Below, one piece after another: positions 43,687 through 50,181 of a stretch of 50,181 nucleotides of DNA. Within the stretch, counting starts at the first letter, position 1; each line of letters starts with the position of its first letter. The notes beneath the pieces were generated by a model. That model did no database searches and was not told where the DNA came from. It saw only the letters and a program-made list of their open reading frames with translations. The position numbers and the translations under genes are program-made. Source of the DNA: Amazonocrinis nigriterrae CENA67 (GTDB lineage: Bacteria > Cyanobacteriota > Cyanobacteriia > Cyanobacteriales > Nostocaceae); contig NZ_JAECZC010000100.1 in assembly GCF_016056305.1 (NCBI RefSeq), forward strand, positions 1-50,181, written 5' to 3'.

Positions 43687-44412
43687 TCACTCCGCCGCCG
43701 GCAGCGCAACGGCAACGAGCCAGATGTCGCCGCCCGGGTCGGGCTGGTCGAGGCCGAGACCGTGGTGGCGGATGAGTTCAAGGACCGCCAGAAAGATGCC
43801 AATGAGCCGCGTCTTGTGGTGCGGCGGGGTGAACACGTCGAGGAACCGGACTCGCCCCTCGGCGGCAACGCGGTCCTTGATCTGCGCCTCGTAGACGTGC
43901 TGCGGGGTGTCATCGACCGCGACCGTCGCACCGGCTGCCTGCGTCTCGCGTACGAGCCGGGCGAAGGCGCTGACCAAGTCCCAGAGTTCGACCGGCTTCA
44001 CGACCGGGCCGGCGGCGGGGGTCGCGTCGGGCGGCTCGTGTCGGGCCACGCGACTGCCCTGGAGCCCGGCACGCTCCTCGAGCGCCGCGGCGGCGTCCTT
44101 GAACTTGCGGTATTCGAGGAGCTGTTTGACGAGTTCGGCCCGCGGGTCGGGCTTGTCGGAGTCGGCCGGGCTCGCGGCATCGGCCGGGAGCAGCGCCCGG
44201 CTCTTGATCTCCATGAGGGTCGCGGCCATGACCAGGAAGTCACCGGCGACCTCGAGGTCGAGGTCGCGCATCACCCGGAGGTAGTCGAGAAACTGGTCGG
44301 TGACGGCGGCGATCGAAATGTCGAGGACGTCGACCTCGCTCTTCCGCACGAGGTAGAGGAGGAGGTCGAGCGGGCCGTGGAAGGCGTCGAGGGCGACGGT
44401 GTACGGCGGCAT
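43687..44412 (-). CDS. scpA: Segregation and condensation protein A
   Basis: A 241-residue ScpA, the kleisin subunit that joins SMC heads with ScpB in chromosome condensation. The N terminus has the classical FHGPLDLLLYLVRKSEVDVLDISIAAVTDQFLDYL segment, then GDFLVMAATLMEIKSRALLP; the C-terminal winged helix contains KTRLIGIFLAVLELIRHHGL. The Ala/Pro-rich middle is variable as in other ScpA proteins. ScpB is not adjacent. It lies 49 bases downstream of glgC in the same direction. Confidence 0.93.
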   Translation of the reverse strand: MPPYTVALDAFHGPLDLLLYLVRKSEVDVLDISIAAVTDQFLDYLRVMRDLDLEVAGDFLVMAATLMEIKSRALLPADAASPADSDKPDPRAELVKQLLEYRKFKDAAAALEERAGLQGSRVARHEPPDATPAAGPVVKPVELWDLVSAFARLVRETQAAGATVAVDDTPQHVYEAQIKDRVAAEGRVRFLDVFTPPHHKTRLIGIFLAVLELIRHHGLGLDQPDPGGDIWLVAVALPAAE

Positions 44413-44461
44413 GGGACACCCGAAAGCCCGCCCGTACCACCGGGCGGGCCGCCGGTCAACC

Positions 44462-45754
44462 TCACACCACCGTCCCGTCGGCGATGACCGCGCCGCGGGG
44501 GACGCAGATGATCCCGTCGCGGATGTAATAGGTGCCGCCCGGGCCGTCGAACGTCTCCTTCCGCGCCTCGTTCAGCAGCCGCACCTTCTTGCCGATCCGG
44601 CAGTCCTTGTCGAGGATCGCGCGGGTGATGATCGACCCGTCGCCGACCGACAGGTTCGGCCGCCCGGCCTTGGCGTTCGCCGCCCGCTGGGCGTCGGTCT
44701 CGAATGTGTCGGCGCCGGTGATCACCGTGTCGCGGATAATGCAGTCCGAGCCGATCCGGGTCCGCACGCCGACTAGGCTGTTCTCGATCCGCGTCCGCGG
44801 GCCGATCACGCACCCGTCGGCGACCGAGCTGTGCTCCAGCGTCGCGCCGTTGATGCGGCTCGCCGGCAGGTTGCGCATCCGCGTGTAGATCACCCCTTCG
44901 GGGGCGAAGAAGTCGAACGGCGGGGTCTCGCTGCCGAGCGCCAGGCTCGACTCGTGGTAGCTCTTGATCGTGCCCAGGTCTTCCCAGTAGCCGTCGAACA
45001 GGTGCGCGTAGATCTGCTTCGACTCCAGGCTCCGCGGGAACACCTCCTTGCCGAAGTCGGTGGCGAGCGGGCGGGCGGTAAGGAGATCGAGTAGCACCTC
45101 GGTGCGGAACAGGTAGATGCCCATGTTGGCGAGGTAGTGCCGGCCGTGCGGCTCGATCCCGCGGCTCTTGATCCACTCGGCGGGGACGTGATACGGCTTC
45201 CGCTCGTCCACCGTCTTCGGCTTCTCGACGAACCCGGTCACCCGGCCGGCGTCGGTCATGCTAAGCAGGCCGAACCCGGGCGTGTCCTCCTCCTTCACCG
45301 GGATGGCGGCGAGGGTCACGTCCGCCTCCTTCTCGACGTGCGTCTTGTACAGGTCGCGGAAGTCCATCCGGTAGAGCTGGTCGCCGGACAGGACGAGGAC
45401 GTGCTCGGTGGTCTCGCGCTCGATGTAGGCGATGTTCTGGCGGACGGCGTCGGCGGTGCCCTGATACCAGTCGGCGCTCTCGTTCGTCTGCTGGGCGGCG
45501 AGCACCTCGACGAACCCGCGGTTGAACATGTCGAACTTGTACGTGTTGCCGATGTGCCGGTGGAGGCTGGCAGACAGGAACTGCGTCAGCACGTAGATGC
45601 GGGTGAGCCCGCTGTTGAGGCAGTTGCTGATCGGGATGTCGATGAGCCGGTACTTGCCGGCGACCGGGACGGCCGGCTTGGACCGCTGGCTGGTGAGCGG
45701 GAACAGCCGACTGCCCCGGCCGCCGCCGAGGATGAGGGCGAGGACAGAGCGCAT
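44462..45754 (-). CDS. glgC: Glucose-1-phosphate adenylyltransferase
   Basis: A 430-residue ADP-glucose pyrophosphorylase, the committed step of glycogen synthesis. N-terminal nucleotidyltransferase motif LILGGGRGSRLFPLTSQRSKPAVPVAGKYRLIDIPISNC; the glucose-1-P site region FVEKPK; and a C-terminal left-handed beta-helix with repeated hexapeptides (SVADGCVIGPRTRIENS, VGVRTRIGSDCIIRD). It is complete from ATG 45754. No other glycogen gene is present; scpA follows it. The length is typical of the bacterial and planctomycete enzymes. Confidence 0.95.
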   Translation of the reverse strand: MRSVLALILGGGRGSRLFPLTSQRSKPAVPVAGKYRLIDIPISNCLNSGLTRIYVLTQFLSASLHRHIGNTYKFDMFNRGFVEVLAAQQTNESADWYQGTADAVRQNIAYIERETTEHVLVLSGDQLYRMDFRDLYKTHVEKEADVTLAAIPVKEEDTPGFGLLSMTDAGRVTGFVEKPKTVDERKPYHVPAEWIKSRGIEPHGRHYLANMGIYLFRTEVLLDLLTARPLATDFGKEVFPRSLESKQIYAHLFDGYWEDLGTIKSYHESSLALGSETPPFDFFAPEGVIYTRMRNLPASRINGATLEHSSVADGCVIGPRTRIENSLVGVRTRIGSDCIIRDTVITGADTFETDAQRAANAKAGRPNLSVGDGSIITRAILDKDCRIGKKVRLLNEARKETFDGPGGTYYIRDGIICVPRGAVIADGTVV

Positions 45755-45892
45755 GGCGAGCGAGCCTCGGTGAAGGAGAAGGCGCCGGGCGGCGACGCCG
45801 GCTATGCTAACACCGTGCCCGACACGGGGGTAGGAGCTATCATCCGCGGAAGTGCGGGGATTCGGTGCGAATCGGTCCGGTCGTGCGGGCGG

Positions 45893-46384
45893 CTACTCGA
45901 ATAACCGTCGCACCGGCACCGCGAACCCCGGGAGCACGTCGGGGAGTGTGAGTTCGTCGCCGTTGTGCCACCGCTGCGGGAAATCATCACCTTGCCGGTA
46001 CACGGCCGCAGCTTCGAGCGCAGGGTCGAGAACGACCACAACTGTGACGCCGGCCCCGAGGTACTCGCCGACCGTCACCCAGATGTCACTCGTCCGGTCG
46101 GTCGGCGAGCGCACCTCCACGACGAGGTCGGGCGGCACCTCCAGCGGTCCCTTCGGCCGGGGCTGGCCCTTCGGCAGACGTGCGTAAGAAATGAAGCACA
46201 CGTCCGCGCCGCGGTAGGTATCGGGGTTCGTTGCGACACGGACGAACGTGTCATTCCCCATGACACGACCCAGGCTGCCGGTTTTCGCCGCGTCGCGGAT
46301 CAAGGCGCCGGCGTTCAGGCAGACTTCGCCGTGTTCAGCTTCGGGCATGGGCGTCCTCACTACGCGCCCCTTCACCAGCTCCAC
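45893..46384 (-). CDS. Uma2 family endonuclease-like protein (DUF820), possibly 5'-truncated
   Basis: A 163-residue protein of the PD-(D/E)XK-like Uma2 family: VELVKGRVVRTPMPEAEHGEV, RGADVCFIS, then PPDLVVEVRSPTDR with the catalytic Asp and Glu-x-Arg/Lys pattern, and the C-terminal LPDVLPGF motif. Family members usually have about 20-25 more N-terminal residues. That part is recognisable in frame upstream (TAVEEFVRFHGHESG) but is preceded directly by TAG and has no ATG; GTG 46384 is the only plain start. The gene may be damaged at its 5' end. Uma2 genes are multiplied in both cyanobacteria and planctomycetes. Confidence 0.8.
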   Translation of the reverse strand: MELVKGRVVRTPMPEAEHGEVCLNAGALIRDAAKTGSLGRVMGNDTFVRVATNPDTYRGADVCFISYARLPKGQPRPKGPLEVPPDLVVEVRSPTDRTSDIWVTVGEYLGAGVTVVVVLDPALEAAAVYRQGDDFPQRWHNGDELTLPDVLPGFAVPVRRLFE

Positions 46385-46625
46385 ACCCGACTCGTGGCCG
46401 TGAAAACGGACGAATTCCTCGACCGCAGTCTACCACCCCGTGGTCCGTAACGTGAAGTTCAGTCGCGGCGGAACCGGTTGTGGCGTCGGGGTCTGAACGG
46501 GGTCATCGCGTCCTCCTGCTGTTGCAGTGTACCGCTGCCACGGGGCCGGTCGCCACGCCGACTAGCCCCGCCACCCGCCGCGTCGCTAGGAATAGCACCG
46601 TTCGCACCACTCGCGGGAGACCACC
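46385..46625. other. Spacer without recognised features
   Basis: About 240 GC-rich bases between the divergent Uma2 and alcohol dehydrogenase genes. The first 45 continue the Uma2 frame without a start codon. A GGGAGA stretch about six bases before ATG 46626 is the likely ribosome binding site of the dehydrogenase. I see no other site. Confidence 0.55.
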
Positions 46626-47642
46626 ATGCCGATCCGGGCCTACGCCGCCACCGCCGCCAAGGGCGACCTGAAGCCGTTCGAGTTCGAGCCCGGGCCGCTC
46701 GCGCCGGGGCAGGTCGAGATCGCCGTCTCGCACTGTGGCATCTGCCACTCCGACCTGTCCATGCTCGACAACGACTGGGGCATGTCCGCCTACCCGTTCG
46801 TCCCCGGGCACGAGGTGACGGGCACCGTGAAGGCGGTCGGCGCCGGGGTGACGACGCGCAAGCCGGGCGACCGCGTCGGCCTCGGGTGGTTCTCGAAGAG
46901 TTGCATGACCTGTCGCCCGTGCATGAGCGGCGACCACAACCTCTGCGCCACCGCCGAGCAGACCATCGTCGGCCGGCACGGGGGGTTCGCCGACACGATC
47001 CGCGCGAGCGCCGAATGGGTCACGCCGCTGCCGGCCGGTCTCGACCCGGCTACCGCCGGGCCGCTGTTCTGCGGCGGGATCACGGCGTTCAACCCGTTCG
47101 TGCAGTGCGACGTGCGGCCCACCCACCGGGTCGGCATCGTCGGCATCGGCGGGCTCGGGCACATGGCGGTGCAGTTCGCCAACAAGTGGGGCTGCGAGGT
47201 CACCGCGTTCTCGTCGTCCGCCGGGAAGAGTGACGAGGCGAAGAAGCTCGGCGCGCACCACGTCGTCAACTCGCGCGACGACGCGGCGATGGCGAAGCTC
47301 GCCGGCACGCTCGACTTCATCCTCGTCACGGCGAACGTCACGCTGAACTGGCCGGCGTTCATCGCCGCACTCGCCCCGAAGGGGCGCCTCCACTTCGTCG
47401 GGGCGGTGCTCGAACCGGTCCCGGTCGCCGTGTTCCCGATGATCATGGGGCAGAAGTCGCTGTCCGGCTCGCCGCTCGGTAGCCCGGTGACGACCGCCGA
47501 CCTGCTCGCCTTCTGCGCCCGCCACAAGATCGGTCCCGTAACCGAGACGTTCCCGATGTCGAAAGTGAACGAGGCCCTCGCGCACCTCCGGGCCGGCAAA
47601 GCCCGCTACCGGATCGTGCTCGCCAACGACCTGTCCGCCTGA
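46626..47642 (+). CDS. Zinc-dependent NAD(P) alcohol dehydrogenase, YahK/cinnamyl type
   Basis: A 338-residue medium-chain dehydrogenase. Catalytic zinc ligands are Cys37 (CGICHSD) and His62 (GHE). Structural zinc ligands are Cys93, Cys96, Cys99 and Cys107. The cofactor loop is [11 protein letters not shown] near residues 177-187, followed by a Ser-rich segment (FSSSAGK) that favours NADPH. It reduces aldehydes or oxidises primary alcohols. The nitroreductase-like gene starts 13 bases after it, so both were probably one operon before the IS630 insertion. Confidence 0.92.
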   Translation: MPIRAYAATAAKGDLKPFEFEPGPLAPGQVEIAVSHCGICHSDLSMLDNDWGMSAYPFVPGHEVTGTVKAVGAGVTTRKPGDRVGLGWFSKSCMTCRPCMSGDHNLCATAEQTIVGRHGGFADTIRASAEWVTPLPAGLDPATAGPLFCGGITAFNPFVQCDVRPTHRVGIVGIGGLGHMAVQFANKWGCEVTAFSSSAGKSDEAKKLGAHHVVNSRDDAAMAKLAGTLDFILVTANVTLNWPAFIAALAPKGRLHFVGAVLEPVPVAVFPMIMGQKSLSGSPLGSPVTTADLLAFCARHKIGPVTETFPMSKVNEALAHLRAGKARYRIVLANDLSA

Positions 47643-47655
47643 CCCCGGAGTCCCG

Positions 47656-47894
47656 ATGCCCGCCTCGCCCGACGCCGTGCTCACCGCCCTTCGCTGGCGC
47701 TACGCCACGAAGGGGTTCGACCCGGCGCGCCGAATTGACCCCGCCACCTGGGCCGCGCTCGAACAGGCGGTCGTGCTGGCGCCGTCGTCCTACGGGTTGC
47801 AGCCGTGGACCTTCGTGGTCGTCACCGACCCAGAGGTCCGCAAAGGGCTGCACCCGGCCTCGTATAACCAGGCGCAAATCCTCGACGCCTCATA
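47656..47894 (+). pseudogene. Nitroreductase-family gene, 5' fragment cut by IS630
   Basis: The first 79 residues of an NfsB-like NAD(P)H nitroreductase: LTALRWRYATKGFDPARR, LVLAPSSYGLQPW-type FMN-binding segment (VVLAPSSYGLQPWTFVVV) and NQAQILDAS. The similarity stops exactly at the left terminal repeat of the IS element. On the other side of the element the expected continuation is not found, so the remainder was deleted or rearranged together with the insertion. It directly follows the alcohol dehydrogenase gene. Confidence 0.85.
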
Positions 47895-49030
47895 CCGAAT
47901 CTCGCGGATCAGTTGTCATCCGAGTCTGACGGCCCAGTGGAATCCAACCGCCCCTTTGACGACGTGAGGGTGGTCCGCCAGCCACTCACACCGACGGGCC
48001 AGCGGCTCCTCCAGGGCCGCGAGGGTGGGGAACGTCTTGTTCGCCAGGGCCTCCCGGACCAGCGGCCACAGGGGCTCGGCCGGTTGCAACTCGGGGGTGC
48101 CACTCGGCAGGTAGTGGAGGACCACGTTCGGCGGGGCGCGCAGTGCCTTGGCCACGTGCCACCCCGCGTTGTCCACGATCGTCACCAGCACCTTCCGACC
48201 CTCGGGATCGGCCCACCGGGCGAAGTCGGACAGGGCAACCCCCATCGTGCCGGTATTCGCCTTCGGCTGGACCAGGGTGCGGGTCCGGCCGGTCGCCGGG
48301 TGGGTGAACCCGAACACGTAAAGCGACGCGAACTTCGACTGCCCGTTCGACCTGGGGCGGTGGCCCTTGAGGCACCACACCCGCCGGGCGATCGGCTTGA
48401 GCCCGAGCCGGGCCTCGTCCTCGGCCCACACCTCGACGACCTTGTCGGGGTGGGCGACCCGGAGGCCCGCGACGCGGGCGGCGAGCCGGTCAAAGCCACA
48501 CCCGTTGCTGCTCGGCGGTGGCGGCCCGCGGGTGCCGGGGGCGGGGCACCCGGAGGGAGAACCCGAGGCTCTTGAGCCACCGCCACCCGGTCTGCGGAAC
48601 CACCTCGACGCCCCACCGGTCCCGGACGAACCGGATGACCTTCGGGCCGGTCCACAGCCCGCCGTCGGGCGGGTCGGCCTGGAGGGCGGCGTACAACTCG
48701 GCCTGCCGCTCCGGGGTCAGGGCGTCGGCCGGGCCGTTGCCCTTGCGGCGGTCGGCCAACCCGGCCGGGCCGTCGGCGTTCCACCGGCGGACCAGGGTGC
48801 GGACCCACGTCGGGGTGAGCCCGACGACCCGGCCGACGGCCGCGGCCGTCCGCGGCCCATCGGGGCGGGTGAGCAACCAGAGAACCTGCCAGTGGGTCTT
48901 CTCCCGGGCGCTGGGGCAGGCCTTGTACCGGCGGTCGATTTCGTCCGCCGGTAGGTGTTCGTCAACGTGGAATCGGGTCACGATTGGCCTCCTCACCCGT
49001 TGGAGGCCGAAACTGATCCACGAGATTCGG
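47895..49030. mobile_element. Complete IS630-family insertion sequence (1136 bp)
   Basis: The left end 47895-47914 (CCGAATCTCGCGGATCAGTT) and the right end 49011-49030 are 20-bp inverted repeats with one mismatch. Both are flanked by TA, the target duplicated by IS630/Tc1 elements, at 47893-47894 and 49031-49032. The flanks CTCA and TGAG are themselves complementary, so the symmetry extends four bases beyond the TA. The element carries one transposase split over two frames on the minus strand and has interrupted a nitroreductase gene. Confidence 0.93.
47916..48996 (-). CDS. IS630 family transposase, two frames joined by a putative +1 frameshift
   Basis: The first frame (48996 to 48490, 168 residues) is the DNA-binding part: a helix-turn-helix region around TAAAVGRVVGLTPTWVRTLVRRW and a second one around LYAALQADPPDGGLWTGPKV. 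The second frame (ending 47916) carries the DDE catalytic core: WAEDEARLGL, VDNAGWH and LPSGTPELQPAE. The first frame stops at CTT TGA C (48495-48489 on the minus strand); slipping one base forward from CTT to TTT continues without interruption into FDRLAARVAG and the catalytic core, giving about 359 residues, the usual length. CTT TGA C is the exact slippery stop used in prfB. A simple inactivating indel is the alternative. Confidence 0.85.
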
Positions 49031-49190
49031 TATGAGACGGCCGTTCGTCCCGTGCGGGCCGGGGTTTCCGCCGATTTCGCGCGGATTCCGCGCAGACTGG
49101 GCGGCGGCGTGCGAACAATAGGGTAGACCGCGGTGTCAGATGGACAGAGCGGCCGGACTGGCCGGCCGCCACCCGCACGGAGGGCGCACC

Positions 49191-49391
49191 ATGAGCCGCT
49201 TTCTGACGGCCCTGTTCGCCGACCCGCCGGCCGCCGGGTACACCTACACCGGCGGCGGCGAGGCGCACCACGGCGACCCGACCCTCGGCTGGCTGATGGT
49301 CGCCGGCGTCGTCGCCATCATCATCTTTTTCGCCTGGGTGGTCGCCCGGATCGGCGACATCGACCGGGTCTCCGACAAGCCGCCGCCCTGA
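49191..49391 (+). CDS. Small single-span membrane protein
   Basis: A 66-residue protein with a soluble N-terminal part (ADPPAAGYTYTGGGEAHHGD), one hydrophobic helix (LGWLMVAGVVAIIIFFAWVV) and a short charged tail. The start is ATG 49191, with GGAGGG ending about five bases upstream. No known family is recognised. It lies 17 bases before the aminotransferase ATG, so the two are probably cotranscribed. Between the IS end (49032) and this gene I see no feature. Confidence 0.7.
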   Translation: MSRFLTALFADPPAAGYTYTGGGEAHHGDPTLGWLMVAGVVAIIIFFAWVVARIGDIDRVSDKPPP

Positions 49392-49408
49392 CACACCGAG
49401 CCCGACGC

Positions 49409-50128
49409 ATGATCCCGGATTCCTGGCTGGCCGACCGCACGCGGCAGATCGAATTGTCCGGCATCCGCAAGGTGTTCGAGCTCGGCAAGTCGCTCAAAGA
49501 CCCGGTCAACCTCAGCATCGGCCAGCCACACTTCCCGGTCCCGGAGCCGGTCCGGGAGGCGGCGAAGGCGGCCATCGACGCCGGCCACAACGGCTACACC
49601 GTCACCCAGGGCGTTGCCGAGTTGCGCGAGCGCCTCGCCGTCGACACCGCGGCGCGCTTCCCCGGCCAGGACCGCGACGTGCTCGTCACCGGCGGTACTA
49701 GCGGCGGGCTGCTGCTGGCGCTGATGGCGGCGGTGAACCCCGGCGACGAGGTCATAACGCCCGACCCGTATTTCGTCGCCTACCCGCACATGATTACGCT
49801 GGCGGGCGGCCAGATGGTGGCGGTGGCCGGCTACCCGGACTTCAAACTCGACCCGGACCGCATCGCCGCCGCGCTCACCCCGCGGACGAAGGTGATCCTC
49901 CTCTCCACGCCGTCGAACCCGACCGGCGTCGTGGCCGAGCCGGATACACTGAAGGCGGTGGCTGAACTGGCCCGGAAGCGCGGCGTCCTCCTCATCAGCG
50001 ACGAGATCTACCGGGCGTTCCACTACGACGGCGCGGCGCACAGCCCGGCCGAGTGGGACGAGAACGTGCTGGTCGTCGAGGGCTTTGGCAAGACCTACGC
50101 GATGACGGGCTGGCGGCTCGGCTGGGCA
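49409..50128 (+). CDS. Class I/II pyridoxal-phosphate aminotransferase, cut by terminal inversion
   Basis: About 240 residues of an aspartate-aminotransferase-fold enzyme: LSIGQPHFPVPEPV, GHNGYTVTQGVAELRERLA, VTGGTSGGLLLALMA, DPYFVAYPHM, STPSNPTGVV with the conserved Asn-Pro, ISDEIYRAFHY with the cofactor-binding Asp and Tyr, and GFGKTYAMTGWRLGWAH with the PLP-binding Lys. After GWRLGWAH the plus-strand frame turns into unrelated residues, because from about 50126 the DNA is the reverse complement of the expected sequence. The last part of the gene is outside the window or lost. Substrate specificity is not evident. Confidence 0.9.
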
Positions 50129-50181
50129 CACGAACGTGAACTGCTGGAGCTTCGCCATCTCGGCGAGGAGGCGCTTCGGCC
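50126..50181 (-). other. Inverted segment of the aminotransferase gene at the window end
   Basis: Read on the minus strand the last 54 bases encode GPKRLLAEMAKLQQFTFVC, which is just what should follow GWRLGWAH in this aminotransferase family. On the plus strand the frame is meaningless. The breakpoint lies in GCACAC (50126-50131), where both orientations share bases. Confidence 0.85.

Noticed and set aside
43354-44487. 377-codon plus-strand open frame
   Set aside because: Antisense to scpA and the small Cys protein; composition is that of a GC-rich shadow frame.
46503-47684. 393-codon minus-strand open frame
   Set aside because: Antisense to the zinc alcohol dehydrogenase, which has all metal and cofactor motifs.
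49244-50158. 304-codon open frame on the minus strand
   Set aside because: It is antisense to the aminotransferase. Only its first ~11 residues are meaningful, because the end of the window is inverted; this is reported as a finding instead.
41324-50181. Horizontal transfer of a planctomycete island into the cyanobacterium
   Set aside because: No integrase, tRNA, target duplication or second border is visible. The join cuts a gene inside a low-complexity repeat, and the other end shows an inversion artefact, so a chimera is more likely.

Overview
The window is two unrelated pieces of DNA. Positions 1 to about 41,345 are AT-rich and look like a filamentous, Nostocales-type cyanobacterium: HIP1 octamers (GCGATCGC) occur throughout, intergenic spacers are full of tandem heptamers (TGACAAC, ACGAATT, CAATTAC) and dispersed hairpins, and the genes have cyanobacterial flavour. 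From about 41,348 to the end the DNA is abruptly very GC-rich, has no HIP1 or heptamers, and carries genes of a planctomycete-like (Gemmata-type) bacterium. That assignment to a group is inference. The change falls inside a CCCCCACT triplet repeat and cuts a GC-rich FAD-linked oxidase gene, so it is most probably an assembly or amplification chimera. A second anomaly at the right edge supports this: the last ~55 bases are an inverted copy of the expected continuation of an aminotransferase gene.

Cyanobacterial part. (1) 130-4728: two nucleoside/sugar-type ABC permeases around a polysaccharide deacetylase, then a PuuE-like deacetylase (probable allantoinase) and a ureidoglycolate lyase. Together with the xanthine dehydrogenase set at 22033-27130 (FAD subunit, fused Fe-S/molybdopterin subunit, XdhC, MobA-like nucleotidyltransferase) these form a purine uptake and degradation capacity in two nearby blocks. 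(2) 4763-11779, minus strand: nurA-herA-sbcD-sbcC, a tightly packed four-gene DNA end-processing operon with the composition of the archaeal Mre11-Rad50-HerA-NurA operon. (3) 11970-20646, minus strand: a GMC oxidoreductase of cholesterol-oxidase type, a DUF6765-like His-rich protein, a 3-beta-hydroxysteroid-dehydrogenase-like reductase, an alpha/beta hydrolase with Cys at the nucleophile position, and a GH1 glycosidase with a solute-binding domain inserted in permuted order. This looks like an uncharacterised lipid/terpenoid or glycolipid processing cluster. (4) 27208-41034: a GT39 membrane glycosyltransferase, a DUF2087 protein, a semialdehyde dehydrogenase, a decayed PatG-type fragment, stand-alone DhaK, a peptide ABC binding protein and permease, and a 1245-residue caspase-lipase fusion protein behind a MITE.

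GC-rich part. A truncated FAD oxidase, a small Cys-motif protein, scpA, glgC, a Uma2 protein, a zinc alcohol dehydrogenase, a nitroreductase fragment ended by a complete 1136-bp IS630-type element whose transposase needs a prfB-like +1 frameshift (CTT TGA C), a small membrane protein, and an aminotransferase cut by the terminal inversion.

The strongest candidates for something undescribed are the GH1 enzyme with its permuted solute-binding insert and its lipid-enzyme neighbours, the 21-bp tandem array at 21482-21817, and the repeated invasion of coding linkers by intergenic repeats. No tRNA, rRNA or CRISPR was seen.
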